DNA from: Pseudomonas sp. PDM15
GTDB taxonomy: Bacteria > Pseudomonadota > Gammaproteobacteria > Pseudomonadales > Pseudomonadaceae
Reading direction: 5' to 3'
DNA length: 64,000 nt
Assembly (NCBI RefSeq): GCF_014851565.1
Contig: NZ_JACVAA010000002.1
Location: 682,001-746,000 of the forward strand
The number at the start of each line of letters is the position of its first letter. Positions within the stretch are counted from its first letter, which is position 1. The notes under the pieces are model-generated. The model did not search any database and had not been told where the DNA came from. It worked only from the letters and a program-made list of their open reading frames with translations. A program made the translations under genes and the position numbers. Shown here piece after piece: positions 48,376-59,623 of the stretch.

Positions 48376-48682
48376 CGGCAGGAGATACAGGCACCAGAAG
48401 CGGGCAAGGTGGCTCGCCCGGCTCTGGCGTGAGCCTCGTGGCCATTCGTCGGAGCACCAGAAACAGGCGAAGCCGTCGTCGGCAAGGCTACAGGGCCCGC
48501 ATTTGGCGGGCGGCAGTCTACTGGAACCCGTCTGGTTATGAACTACGTTCCGACGAACGTTGGTGCTTATCACCAAATTGTCTGAAAACGGTCATCGAAC
48601 TGGCCTAGGGTTTGTTTCTCCATCCGTGACCATCCAGTCACAGTGGTGACGGAGCGAAATCCATAACAGCGGAGGACCCGCC

Positions 48683-48889
48683 ATGCTCAACCCGCAACCT
48701 GTTGATCGCGACTATCTCATCGACTCGCTGGACGAAGTGGAAGCCGTGGTAGATGAACTCTCCTTCAATGTGCAGGACTACCACTGGCTGGTGTATTGCG
48801 CCCTCGGCGGCCACGAGCACTACGATCTGCCTGACATCGACGAACGCACCGGCTTCAGCCTGCCGGAGCTGTATGCCGAAGCGGCCTGA
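48683..48889 (+). CDS. Small conserved acidic protein, hypothetical
   Basis: A 68-aa protein, strongly acidic (DSLDEVEAVVDEL, DLPDIDERTGF), with no signal or membrane segment. GGAGGA precedes ATG 48683 at good spacing, supporting translation. It ends just before a bidirectional terminator shared with the YajG-like gene. No function recognised. Confidence 0.68.
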   Translation: MLNPQPVDRDYLIDSLDEVEAVVDELSFNVQDYHWLVYCALGGHEHYDLPDIDERTGFSLPELYAEAA

Positions 48890-48912
48890 CCAGACGGCCT
48901 GACCCGAACATG

Positions 48913-48939
48913 AAAAAGCCCGGCATTGCCGGGCTTTTT
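48913..48939. terminator. Bidirectional terminator
   Basis: AAAAAGCCCGGC-ATT-GCCGGGCTTTTT, 12-bp stem with A-run and T-run, between two convergent genes. Confidence 0.93.
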
Positions 48940-48955
48940 CGTTGCGCAGAGTGCC

Positions 48956-49543
48956 TTATTGCTGGCCGAGCATCTGGCCGATGGTCGGGTCCTTGAAGGT
49001 ACGGGTCAGGGCGTCGCTGAGTACGTCGCTGATCAGCTTGGTGTTGGTTTCCTGGTTCGGCGCCATACCGAAGCGCTGGTTCAGCGAGGCACCGTAGCGG
49101 CCGCTGTAGCGACGGGCGCTGTTCTGCACATCGGCGCGGAAGGTGGCGCTGATGTCGGCCTCGGTGACGTACATGCCTTCCTTCGGCGACTGGTACTTCA
49201 GCTCGGCCAGGGTCAGGGTCAGCTGCGGCGCGTTGTAGGCGTTCTGGCTCGGCGTGAAGCCGAGCAGGCGGACGGCCGCCTCGGCCTCGGCCTGCAGGCG
49301 CGGCAGGATGTCCTGGCCTTGCACGCTGATGGCGCTGGTTTCCGGATACAGGCCGCCACGAGTGCCGAGTACCGGCGACGGGCGACCGTCCGCAACGCGC
49401 ACCACGACCGGCTGGCCCTGGCCGACGGCCACCAGCGCGGCGTTGAGTTTGGGCTGCGGGCGCAGCTGCTGCGGGCTGTGGGCGCAGCCGACGAGGGCGA
49501 CGCCGAGAGCGCCTAGCAGACCGAACAACAGGTGTTTCTTCAT
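48956..49543 (-). CDS. YajG-family lipoprotein
   Basis: A 195-aa protein. The signal peptide ends in LVGC, so Cys20 is the lipidation site; Ala at +2 suggests outer-membrane sorting. The mature part resembles the YajG family: PVVVRVADGRPSPVLGTR near the start and ISDVLSDALTRTFKDP at the end. GGAG precedes ATG 49543. Function of YajG lipoproteins is not known; many are linked to envelope or ampG loci. Confidence 0.82.
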   Translation of the reverse strand: MKKHLLFGLLGALGVALVGCAHSPQQLRPQPKLNAALVAVGQGQPVVVRVADGRPSPVLGTRGGLYPETSAISVQGQDILPRLQAEAEAAVRLLGFTPSQNAYNAPQLTLTLAELKYQSPKEGMYVTEADISATFRADVQNSARRYSGRYGASLNQRFGMAPNQETNTKLISDVLSDALTRTFKDPTIGQMLGQQ

Positions 49544-49708
49544 GAGCGATCTCCAGAAGGTGGCTGCGGAAAATGGCCGGCAGTATACCCACCGCTCCGC
49601 TGGGCCGACAGCTGTGTTTCAGACCGCCGCCGAGGCCGGGCGGTTCCTGTCATCGCCCTGTCACCGCCACATGCGATAAGACTCCGGCACCCGAAGGAGA
49701 ATCGCTCG

Positions 49709-49942
49709 ATGATGAGTCTATGGTCCCTGCTTACCCCGCGCGCCAGGATGCGCCGGTTCGCGCTGCTGGATGCCACTGGCACCTGCCGCGCCTTGCGCAA
49801 GGCACGCGAAATGCCAGCCGAGGCCGGCTGGGTGGAAGTGCGCGAACTGCGCAATCAGTGGCTGGGCCAGATGCTACCGCTGGAGGCCATGGTCGCGCCG
49901 CGACACATCGGCATGCGCCCGCGCCCTGCCCTCGCCGCCTGA
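49709..49942 (+). CDS. Small conserved basic protein upstream of mqo locus, hypothetical
   Basis: A 77-aa basic protein beginning MMSLWSLLTPRARMRRFALLD. It lacks a signal peptide and membrane helix. GAAGGAGA lies upstream of ATG 49709 (a second ATG follows at once). Convergent with mqoB, separated by a bidirectional terminator. No function recognised. Confidence 0.65.
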   Translation: MMSLWSLLTPRARMRRFALLDATGTCRALRKAREMPAEAGWVEVRELRNQWLGQMLPLEAMVAPRHIGMRPRPALAA

Positions 49943-49954
49943 TCCCAGGCATGA

Positions 49955-49981
49955 AAAAAGCCGCCCGAGGGGCGGCTTTTT
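49955..49981. terminator. Bidirectional terminator between the 77-aa gene and mqoB
   Basis: AAAAAGCCGCCC-GAG-GGGCGGCTTTTT, a 12-bp stem with runs on both strands. Confidence 0.93.
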
Positions 49982-49997
49982 CGTTAGCGCTACAGCA

Positions 49998-51485
49998 TCA
50001 GGCGAGCTGCAGGGCCTTGTCGCTCTGCTCACTGACCGACCGGTACAGCGCGGCATCTTCTTCCAGCACCTTCTCGCGGGCCGGGAAGATCTCCTTGAGC
50101 TTGGCAGCCCAGGCATCGCTACCGGCCTGTGCGGCGAAACAGCGCTCGATCAGGTTGAGCATGATCGATACGGTGACCGAAGCACCCGGCGAGGCGCCCA
50201 GCAGGGCTGCGATGGTGCCGTCCTCGGCCGCTACCAGTTCGGTACCGAACTGCAGGATGCCGCCCTTCTTGGCGTCCTTCTTGATGATCTGCACGCGCTG
50301 GCCGGCGATCTCGAGGCGCCAGTCGGCCGGATTCAGGTTCGGGTAGAACTTGCGCAGCGATTCCAGGCGTTGTTCCGGCGACTGCAGCACTTCCTTGATC
50401 AGGTAGCGGGTCAGGTCGAAGTTGTCGCGAGCCACGGCGAGCATCGGGCCGATGTTGCTCGGACGTACCGACAGCGGCAGGTCGAGGAACGAGCCGTACT
50501 TGAGGAACTTGGTGGTGAAGCCGGCGTAGGGGCCGAACAGCAGCGAGGTCTTGCCGTCTACCACGCGGGTGTCCAGGTGCGGCACGGACATGGGCGGTGC
50601 GCCCACTTCGGCCTGGCTGTAGACCTTGGCCTGGTGCTGCTTGACCACTTCCGGGTTGTCGCAACGCAGCCACTGGCCGCTCACCGGGAAGCCGCCGAAG
50701 CCCTTGCCTTCCGGAATGCCGGACATCTGCAGCAGCGGCAGTGCGCCGCCACCGGCGCCGAGGAACACGAACTTGGCCTTGATCTCGCGCTGCTCGCCGC
50801 TCTTGGTGTTCTTGACCTCGGCACTCCAGCCGTCGGCAGTGCGCTTGAGGCCGGTGACTTTCTGGCTGTAGCTGACGGTGGTACCACCCTGCTGGGCCAG
50901 GTATTGCAGCAGCTGGTTGGTCAGGGCGCCGAAGTTGACGTCGGTGCCGTTCAGCGAGCGGGTCGCGGCGATGCGCTCGTTGGCATCGCGGCCCTGCATC
51001 ATCAGCGGCATCCACTCGGCCATGGCGGCCTTGTCTTCGGTGTACTCCATGCTGGCGAACGCATGGTGCTGGGTCAGCGCGGCATGGCGGGTCTTGAGGA
51101 AGACGACATCCTTCTCGCCGCGTACGAAGCTCAGGTGCGGCACTGGATTGATGAAGTTCTTCGGCGAGCCGAAGGCGCTCTTGCCGCACAGGTACGACCA
51201 GAACTGCTTGGAAACCTCGAACTGGGTGTTGATTTGCACCGCCTTCTTGATGTCCACCGAACCATCCGCCGCCTGCGGCGTGTAGTTCAGCTCACAGAGG
51301 CCGGCGTGGCCGGTACCCGCGTTGTTCCACGGGTTGGAGCTTTCGATGGCGCCGGAGGAACGCAGTTCGGCGATCTCCAGCTTGAGGGTGGGGTCCAGCT
51401 CCTTGAGCAGCACCGCCAGGGTGGCGCTCATGATGCCGGCCCCGACCAGCAGCACATCCACAGTTTCGTGATTGACTTGCGTCAT
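49998..51485 (-). CDS. mqoB: Malate:quinone oxidoreductase
   Basis: A 495-aa FAD-dependent enzyme. The dinucleotide fold is at the N-terminus ([19 protein letters not shown]), and [22 protein letters not shown] and [16 protein letters not shown] are Mqo signatures. It oxidises malate to oxaloacetate at the membrane and feeds electrons to quinone, replacing or joining soluble malate dehydrogenase in the TCA cycle. Pseudomonads have two paralogues; the neighbours (PA4642-family, WbuC cupin, hpt, upp, uraA) match the P. aeruginosa PA4640 (mqoB) locus. GGAG precedes ATG 51485. Confidence 0.93.
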   Translation of the reverse strand: MTQVNHETVDVLLVGAGIMSATLAVLLKELDPTLKLEIAELRSSGAIESSNPWNNAGTGHAGLCELNYTPQAADGSVDIKKAVQINTQFEVSKQFWSYLCGKSAFGSPKNFINPVPHLSFVRGEKDVVFLKTRHAALTQHHAFASMEYTEDKAAMAEWMPLMMQGRDANERIAATRSLNGTDVNFGALTNQLLQYLAQQGGTTVSYSQKVTGLKRTADGWSAEVKNTKSGEQREIKAKFVFLGAGGGALPLLQMSGIPEGKGFGGFPVSGQWLRCDNPEVVKQHQAKVYSQAEVGAPPMSVPHLDTRVVDGKTSLLFGPYAGFTTKFLKYGSFLDLPLSVRPSNIGPMLAVARDNFDLTRYLIKEVLQSPEQRLESLRKFYPNLNPADWRLEIAGQRVQIIKKDAKKGGILQFGTELVAAEDGTIAALLGASPGASVTVSIMLNLIERCFAAQAGSDAWAAKLKEIFPAREKVLEEDAALYRSVSEQSDKALQLA

Positions 51486-51863
51486 TAACGCTTCTCCAAG
51501 ATCTGCAGTACCAAGCCGCTGACATCGGCCTTTTGAGCCGCGCACCGACGTCTAATCACTGGCAGCCAGACGGGTGTCTGGAGCTTCGGAGGGCTCGCAC
51601 CGTGGCCGATGATTTGGCCTGACCGATCCCGAGCAACCTCGTCCGGCGCGCACCGCCTGTGGGCGATCCGCGCGTTCAATTCTTCACTTCCCGGCAGAGC
51701 TCTAACGCTCTGCAACGACCTTCAGCGGAGCGCGCAAGACACGCGCCAGACCAGCTGCCGCGCCGGCTCGGGAGATTTACGGCGCGCACAATACCACTAT
51801 TGCCGCGGGCTCAGTCGCAAAAAATGCACGAACCCCGGCGGACGGTCATTTTTTCTACGGCTG
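51486..51863. other. Non-coding gap upstream of mqoB
   Basis: A 378-bp stretch without a convincing gene. It holds the hairpin GCAGAGC-N6-GCTCTGC (51694-51713) and probably the mqoB promoter. No recognised RNA gene. Confidence 0.4.
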
Positions 51864-52151
51864 TCAGGCTTTTGCCGCTTTAACGGCTTCCACATAGGGC
51901 TCGGCCAGGCGCTGATCCTGAATCAGGGCGATGAAATCCTGGCCCTGGGCGTCCTTGGCGTCGAGGTCGTAGCCGGCAGCCTTGAAGAAGGTCAGGAATT
52001 TCTCGAAGTCGTCGATGCGCAGGCCGCGGTAGGCCTTGACCAGCTTGTGCAGGGACGGCGGGGTGTCATCCGCCGGCTCGACGTCGAGGAACAGCTTGAT
52101 CGAGTCGTCGCTGATCTCTTCGCCAATCACCTGTTTCTTGTCTTTACGCAT
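51864..52151 (-). CDS. PA4642-family small protein
   Basis: A 95-aa acidic, helical protein starting MRKDKKQVIGEEISDD. The stretch YRGLRIDDFEKFLTFFKAAGYDLDAKDAQGQ is typical of the family found beside mqoB in Pseudomonas (PA4642). No catalytic motif; function unknown. ATG 52151 has GGAG upstream and is preferred over an in-frame GTG at 52154. Confidence 0.82.
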   Translation of the reverse strand: MRKDKKQVIGEEISDDSIKLFLDVEPADDTPPSLHKLVKAYRGLRIDDFEKFLTFFKAAGYDLDAKDAQGQDFIALIQDQRLAEPYVEAVKAAKA

Positions 52152-52255
52152 CACGCACTCCAGCAGCGGGCATCACGGGGGCCGGCAGTTTACCCTTGCC
52201 CCGTGCGCCGCTCAACGCGACTAAAGACTGCAGACGGGAGTCCCGCGGACCGCGA

Positions 52256-52750
52256 CTAGACCGGTGAGTCGCCGAGCGGCTGGAACTGCGCACGCATCCA
52301 GGCCAGGTAATCGACTACCCCTGGCTCGCCCTCGCGCGGCGCCCAGGCGGCCTGCTCGGCCTCAACCAACGGGCGATAGGGCCCGGCCTTGCACTCGAAG
52401 AGGATGCTGTCGGCGCTCAGCACAACCAGGGCGTGGAACTGGCCAGGGGCGAGATCGACGCCCTGACAGTCGCCGCCGGCTTCGAGCAGGCGGGTCTGCT
52501 GCAGACCGCCATCCTCGGTGAACAGCAGCAGGCCGATGCGCCCCTGCAACACCAGCAGGGTCTCGGCCTTGTCGGCGCAGAGATGACGATGGGGAGGAAT
52601 ATAGGTATCGGGCTGCAGCCCCACCGCCAGGCGATGGCAGGGCTCGCTCATGTCATGCAGGTTGTGGTGGGCGCGCCGGCGTGGGGCCTCGGCCGCCTTG
52701 CCCGCCAGCTCGGCGAACAGGGCACGATCGAGAAAGACCGGCACGCGCAC
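52256..52750 (-). CDS. WbuC-family cupin metalloprotein
   Basis: A 164-aa cupin. RRRAHHNLHD, YIPPHRH and the following Glu (KAETLLVLQG) give the His/Glu metal site, and the end reads FECKAGPYRPLVEAEQAAWAPRE, the WbuC signature. The family accompanies polysaccharide or salvage genes; its reaction is unknown. Its GTG start directly follows the hpt stop (TAA), so the two are co-translated from the same transcript. P. aeruginosa PA4644 lies at the same position. Confidence 0.84.
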   Translation of the reverse strand: MRVPVFLDRALFAELAGKAAEAPRRRAHHNLHDMSEPCHRLAVGLQPDTYIPPHRHLCADKAETLLVLQGRIGLLLFTEDGGLQQTRLLEAGGDCQGVDLAPGQFHALVVLSADSILFECKAGPYRPLVEAEQAAWAPREGEPGVVDYLAWMRAQFQPLGDSPV

Positions 52751-53308
52751 TTACAGGCCTTTTACCGCGTAGATGCCCGCGGCGTTGCGCCAGTAGCCCT
52801 TGTAGTCCATGCCGTAGCCGAAGATGAAGCGGTCCTCGCACGGCAGGCCGACGTAATCGGCCTTGAGGTCCGGGCGGGCCTTGCGGTCGTGGGTCTTGTC
52901 GATCAGTACGGCGGTGTGCACGGCGCTGGCGCCGGCGTGCTTGCAGAACTCGATGATGGCCGAGAGGGTGTGCCCCTCGTCGAGGATGTCATCGATGATC
53001 AGCACTTCGCGGTCGATGAAGGAGATTTCCGGCTTGGCCTTCCAGAACAGCTCTCCGCCGGTAGTCTCGCTGCGGTAGCGGGTGGCGTGCAGGTAGGACA
53101 GCTCCAGCGGGAAGCCCAGCTTGGGCAGCAGCTTGCCGGCGAAGATCAGGCCGCCGTTCATCACACAGAACACCACCGGGTTGCGCTCGGCCAGTTCGCC
53201 GTTGATGGCCGCGGCCACCTGGTCGATGGCGGCCTCCACTTGGGCCTCGTTGAACAGGCAATCGGCTTCAGCCATGACTTGGCGGATGTGGGCGAGATCG
53301 GCGGACAT
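52751..53308 (-). CDS. hpt: Hypoxanthine-guanine phosphoribosyltransferase
   Basis: A 185-aa protein. VLIIDDILDEGHTL is the PRPP-binding loop, and VVFCVMNGGLIFAGKLL the flexible-loop region. It converts hypoxanthine or guanine and PRPP to nucleotides. GGAG precedes ATG 53308. In this locus it diverges from upp-uraA, so purine and pyrimidine salvage sit side by side as in P. aeruginosa PA4645-PA4647. Confidence 0.94.
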   Translation of the reverse strand: MSADLAHIRQVMAEADCLFNEAQVEAAIDQVAAAINGELAERNPVVFCVMNGGLIFAGKLLPKLGFPLELSYLHATRYRSETTGGELFWKAKPEISFIDREVLIIDDILDEGHTLSAIIEFCKHAGASAVHTAVLIDKTHDRKARPDLKADYVGLPCEDRFIFGYGMDYKGYWRNAAGIYAVKGL

Positions 53309-53581
53309 GGCGTGCTCCGGATAAGTAGAAAGAGGGCTGGTAAAAAATTGCCGGGAGCAATTTTTCACGTCGCGCCAGCGACGGCCCGAAGGGCGACCGC
53401 CAAGGATGGTAGGTCATAAAAAATGGCCGGCAAAGGTACTCAGATGGGCGCAGGAGGGCAAGTCCGGCAGCATATTTTCTGACCAATCGAACAGCTAAAC
53501 CGTTAAACTGCGCGGCTTCTAGACGGCATTACCAGTGCTTTACTCTAGCCAGAATTTTTTGCCCGCCCCGGAGACCCCTGC

Positions 53582-54220
53582 ATGCCCATTCGTGAGATCC
53601 GCCATCCGCTGATCCGCCACAAGATCGGTCTGATGCGCCGCGCCGACATCAGCACCAAGAACTTCCGCGAACTGGCCCAGGAAGTGGGCGCCCTGCTCAC
53701 CTATGAGGCAACCAACGACCTGCCGCTGGAAAACTACGAAATCCAGGGCTGGGCCGGGCCGGTGCAGGTGGAGAAGATCGCCGGCAAGAAGATCACCGTA
53801 GTGCCGATCCTGCGCGCCGGCATCGGCATGCTCGACGGCGTGCTCAGCCTGGTGCCGGGCGCCAAGGTCAGCGCGGTGGGCATCGCGCGTAACGAAGAGA
53901 CTCTTCAGGCGCACACCTACCTGGAGAAGCTGGCGCCGGAAATCGACGAGCGCCTGGCGCTGATCGTCGACCCGATGCTCGCCACCGGCGGCTCCATGGT
54001 CGCCACCATCGACCTGCTGAAGAAGGCCGGCTGCAAAGAAATCCGCGCCATGGTGCTGGTCGCCGCCCCCGAGGGCATCAAGAAGGTCGAGGACGCCCAT
54101 CCGGACGTGACCATCTTCACCGCCTCCATAGACCAGCGCCTCAACGAACACGGCTATATCATTCCCGGCCTGGGTGATGCCGGCGACAAGATCTTCGGCA
54201 CCAAGCAGAAGGACGCCTGA
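53582..54220 (+). CDS. upp: Uracil phosphoribosyltransferase
   Basis: A 212-aa protein, standard for Upp. [17 protein letters not shown] and [24 protein letters not shown] are the PRPP and uracil-site motifs, and [17 protein letters not shown] the C-terminal uracil loop. It makes UMP from uracil. The permease gene uraA begins 2 nt after its stop, forming an uptake-and-capture operon. The 273 bp upstream, shared with hpt, hold no clear operator. Confidence 0.96.
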   Translation: MPIREIRHPLIRHKIGLMRRADISTKNFRELAQEVGALLTYEATNDLPLENYEIQGWAGPVQVEKIAGKKITVVPILRAGIGMLDGVLSLVPGAKVSAVGIARNEETLQAHTYLEKLAPEIDERLALIVDPMLATGGSMVATIDLLKKAGCKEIRAMVLVAAPEGIKKVEDAHPDVTIFTASIDQRLNEHGYIIPGLGDAGDKIFGTKQKDA

Positions 54221-54222
54221 GC

Positions 54223-55488
54223 ATGAGCCAGCAGTTCAACGACCCGCTCTACCGCCAGGTGCTGTCCGGCGCGCAAATGCTCTTCGTCGCCTTCGGCGCG
54301 CTGGTGCTGATGCCGCTGATCACCGGCATGGACCCGAACGTGGCGCTGTTCACCGCCGGCGTCGGCACCCTGCTGTTCCAGCTGGCCACCGGGCGCCAGG
54401 TGCCGGTGTTCCTGGCATCGAGCTTCGCCTTCATCGCGCCGATCATCGCCGCCAAGGGTGAGTTCGGCCTGCCGGCGGTGCTCGGCGGCGTGGTCGCCGC
54501 CGGCTTCGTCTACACCTTCCTCGGCCTGGCCGTGAAGCTGAAGGGCCCGGGCTTCATCGACCGCGTCCTGCCGCCGGTGGTGATCGGACCGGTGATCATC
54601 GCCATCGGCCTGGCCCTGTCGCCGGTCGCGGTGAACATGGCCATGGGCAAGACCGGCGATGGCGCCGCCGAGCTGGTGCCCTACCAGACAGCCATGTTCA
54701 TCTCCATGCCCGCGCTGGTCACCACCCTGCTGGTGGCGGTGCTGGGCCGCGGGCTGTTCCGCCTGGTGCCGATCCTCGCCGGCATCGCCGTGGGCTGCAC
54801 CCTCTCGGCCTTCTTCGGCGTGTTCGCTACCGCCGGCATCGCCGCGGCGCCGTGGCTGGCCCTGCCCAACTTCGTCGCCCCCGAGTTCCACCTGGGCGCC
54901 ATCCTGTACATGGTGCCGGTCGCCCTGGCGCCGGCCATCGAACACATCGGCGGGGTGATCGCGGTCGGTACCGTCACCGGCAAGGACTTCGTGCGCAAAC
55001 CGGGCCTGCACCGCACTCTGCTCGGCGACGGCCTGGCCACCTCGGCCGCCGGCCTGTTCGGCGGCCCGCCCAACACCACCTACGCTGAAGTCACCGGCGC
55101 GGTGATGCTGACCAAGAGTTTCAACCCCAAGGTGATGACCTGGGCGGCGATCTTCGCCATCACCCTGGCCTTCATCGGCAAGTTCGGCGCGGCGCTGCAG
55201 GCCATCCCGGTACCGGTAATGGGCGGCATCCTCTGTCTGCTGTTCGGCTCCATCGCGGTGGTTGGCCTGAACACCCTGATCCGCCACCAGGTGGACCTGT
55301 CCGAGGCGCGCAACCTGATCATCGTCTCGGTGACCCTGGTGTTCGGCATCGGCGGCATGGTCATCGGCGGCAAGGAGTTCGCCCTCTCCGGCATCTCCCT
55401 GTGCGCCATCAGCGCCCTGGCGCTGAATCTGCTGCTGCCGGGCGGCAGCGCTTGGCACAAGCATCCGCCGATCGATCCGGAGATCTGA
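54223..55488 (+). CDS. uraA: Uracil permease
   Basis: A 421-aa nucleobase:cation symporter-2 family protein with about 14 membrane segments. The central AIEHIGGVIAVG (Glu at the substrate site) and SAAGLFGGPPNTTYAE motif identify UraA. It imports uracil with protons for Upp. Starts 2 nt after upp; a perfect terminator follows. Confidence 0.95.
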   Translation: MSQQFNDPLYRQVLSGAQMLFVAFGALVLMPLITGMDPNVALFTAGVGTLLFQLATGRQVPVFLASSFAFIAPIIAAKGEFGLPAVLGGVVAAGFVYTFLGLAVKLKGPGFIDRVLPPVVIGPVIIAIGLALSPVAVNMAMGKTGDGAAELVPYQTAMFISMPALVTTLLVAVLGRGLFRLVPILAGIAVGCTLSAFFGVFATAGIAAAPWLALPNFVAPEFHLGAILYMVPVALAPAIEHIGGVIAVGTVTGKDFVRKPGLHRTLLGDGLATSAAGLFGGPPNTTYAEVTGAVMLTKSFNPKVMTWAAIFAITLAFIGKFGAALQAIPVPVMGGILCLLFGSIAVVGLNTLIRHQVDLSEARNLIIVSVTLVFGIGGMVIGGKEFALSGISLCAISALALNLLLPGGSAWHKHPPIDPEI

Positions 55489-55491
55489 ATG

Positions 55492-55519
55492 AAAAAGCCC
55501 CGCACTGGCGGGGCTTTTT
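55492..55519 (+). terminator. Terminator of upp-uraA
   Basis: AAAAAGCCCCGC-ACTG-GCGGGGCTTTTT, a 12-bp stem and T-run, 3 nt after the uraA stop; it may also serve the convergent ppk2. Confidence 0.93.
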
Positions 55520-55540
55520 CATGTAGCTCATGCAGGACTA

Positions 55541-56371
55541 TTAGAACGGCTCGGCGATGTACTTGAACGGATAGTTGGCCGCCTTGTACTTGCCAATCTT
55601 GCGCTTCGGTAGCTTGACCTTGGGCTGTTCCACCGGCTGGTAGGGAATCTGCCCTAGCAGGTGGCTGATCAGGTTCAGCCTCACCCGCTTCTTGTCTTCC
55701 GAACGCGCCACGAACCAGGGCGCCCAGGGCGTGTCGGTGGACTCGAACATCTCGTCGCGGGCCTGGGTGTAGTCGTCCCAGCGGTTGAAGGACTTGATGT
55801 CCATCGGCGACAGCTTCCAGGTCTTGCGCCCATCGTCGATGCGCGCGTGCAGGCGCCGCTCCTGTTCTTCCGGGCTGACCTCCAGCCAGTACTTGAGCAG
55901 GATGACGCCCGACTCCACCACAGTGCGCTCGAACATCGGCGCCTGGGCGAGAAACTTCTGCACCTGGCTCTCGCTGCAGAAGCCCATCACCCGCTCCACC
56001 CCGGCGCGGTTGTACCAGCTGCGGTCGAAGATCACGACCTCACCCGCCGCCGGCATCTGCGTCAGGTAGCGCTGGATATACATCTGGCTCTTCTCCCGCT
56101 CGGTGGGCGCCGGCAGCGCCACCACGCGGAACACCCGCGGGCTGACCCGCTCGGTCAGCGCCTTGATGGTGCCGCCCTTGCCGGCGCCATCTCGCCCCTC
56201 GAACACGATCACCACCTTGGCGCCGCTGGCCACCACCCACTGCTGCAGCTTGACCAGTTCGACGTGCAGCTTGTGCAGTTGCTCCTCATAGTCCTTGCGC
56301 GAGAGTTTTGCGTCCGCTGCCTTGGCGGAGACCTCGGCCTTTCCCTGTGCTGACTTCTTCTGTTTGCTCAT
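55541..56371 (-). CDS. ppk2: Polyphosphate kinase 2
   Basis: A 276-aa single-domain PPK2. Walker A is GRDGAGKG (about 59-66), Walker B VIFDRSWYNRAG (Asp116), with a lid-module motif near KTWKLSPMDIKS. It transfers phosphate between polyphosphate and nucleoside diphosphates; class (I or other) is not certain from sequence alone. ATG 56371 starts a Lys-rich N-terminus; upstream in-frame codons are possible but unconserved. Convergent with uraA. Confidence 0.92.
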   Translation of the reverse strand: MSKQKKSAQGKAEVSAKAADAKLSRKDYEEQLHKLHVELVKLQQWVVASGAKVVIVFEGRDGAGKGGTIKALTERVSPRVFRVVALPAPTEREKSQMYIQRYLTQMPAAGEVVIFDRSWYNRAGVERVMGFCSESQVQKFLAQAPMFERTVVESGVILLKYWLEVSPEEQERRLHARIDDGRKTWKLSPMDIKSFNRWDDYTQARDEMFESTDTPWAPWFVARSEDKKRVRLNLISHLLGQIPYQPVEQPKVKLPKRKIGKYKAANYPFKYIAEPF

Positions 56372-56512
56372 GTCGAACCCGTTGTTGATGACTACCTCCG
56401 ACGAGCCTAGATCGCCATACGCAGGCTTGCCACGTGCCGAGCACACACCACGGCCGCTAGCAGTGCGTGGCAGTGCGCGCTATGGTCTGCAGCCACTCAA
56501 AGCCGCCAGCGG

Positions 56513-58446
<1,934 letters not shown>

Positions 58447-58450
<4 letters not shown>

Positions 58451-59517
58451 CGCGACAGGCTCACCCGATAGGCCCCATCCGCATCGATCTCCCCTACCCC
58501 GCCGGGCGTGCCGAGCAGCAGCTCATTGCCCACCTGCACCACGCTGCTGAAGCTGGGCAGTGTGCTGCCCGGCGAGGCCTGCAGGCTTTCCAGCACCCGG
58601 CCCTCGCCATCGAAGCGGAACACGTGCGGATAACGGCTGGGCCGCGCCAGCAGCGCCGGCGGCAGGCGCGAGGCGACCTTGCGCAGGAACGGCCAGGGCC
58701 CCAAGGCATCGAGCACGGCCTTGCGTGGCGAGAAGAACGAGCACCAGTAACTGCCATCCGGGGCGATGGACAGGTCGCCAGGGAAACCCGGCAGGTTGTC
58801 CACCAGCACCTCGCGCTGGCCGGCCCGTGCCCCGCCTATCCACAGGCGAGTGATGCGATAGGCACCGGTTTCCGCCACCAGCAGGTAGGACTCGTCGGGA
58901 CTCAGCACCACACCATTGGCGAACTGCAGGCCGTCCATCACCCGTTCGATGCGCCCGTCCGGGTAACGCACGAAAACGCCACCGTCACCGCCGTGCTCCA
59001 GCAGCGAGCGCTTGTTGTCGGCCAGGCCCCAGCGGCTGGAAGCCTCGGTGAAGAACAGGCGGCCATCGCGGGCCATGAACACGTCGTTGAGGAAGGTGAA
59101 GCGCTGCTGCGCAGCGCTCTGCACCAGCACCTGCGCCTGGCCGTCGGGCGTGATGCGCCAGACCTTGGCATTGGCCTCGTCGGCCGCGTACAGGCTGCCG
59201 TCCGGACCGAAGTTCATGCCTACCGGGCGCCCATCCAGAGTGACAAAGGTCTGTGCCGCCGCCCCGGCAGCCCAACGCAGGATGCGCCCATCGCCGATGC
59301 CGCTGTAGCGGCGACCCTGGCCATCCACTACCACCGTGTCCGGGCCGTCCAGGCCTGACTGCTCCAGCACCGCGCCATCCAGCCGTGTGTTGGGTGCCCA
59401 CACGCCTTCGGCCCTGGGCAGCGGGCCGGGCTGCCAGGCCCGCGGCTGCAACTCTGTGGGCCAGAACAGCAGATAGAAGCAGCCAGCCAGCACGAGAAAT
59501 AGCAGCGCTCTACGCAT
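58447..59517 (-). CDS. SMP-30/strictosidine-synthase-like beta-propeller protein, lactonase candidate
   Basis: A 356-aa protein with an N-terminal membrane anchor or signal (residues about 3-21), followed by a six-bladed propeller: VGMNFGPDGSLYAADE, FLNDVFMARDGRLFFTEAS and FANGVVLSPDESYLLVAE. The Asn and Asp of LNDV and GPDG are where metal ligands sit in gluconolactonases. It could hydrolyse a sugar lactone formed by the neighbouring PQQ dehydrogenase-like lipoprotein. It starts 106 bp after the TonB receptor, separated by a long hairpin. The ribosome site is weak. Confidence 0.78.
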
Positions 59518-59576
59518 GAGGAGAATCCCTGTTGATCTTGTTGGCAGCCTACTTTCATGGGCCAACCGACAGCCTT

Positions 59577-59608
59577 GCCTGCAAGGCCAAAGCACTGGCC
59601 TTGCAGGC
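59577..59608 (-). terminator. 13-bp stem-loop between the TonB receptor and lactonase genes
   Basis: GCCTGCAAGGCCA-N6-TGGCCTTGCAGGC, a perfect stem without a T-run. May attenuate transcription or stabilise the upstream mRNA. Confidence 0.55.
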
Positions 59609-59623
59609 ATGCCGATCGGGCCG

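Noticed and set aside
54154..55464. A 436-codon minus-strand frame antisense to uraA, encoding a His/Gly/Asp-rich product
   Set aside because: The composition is what antisense of a hydrophobic transporter gives. No supporting start signal.
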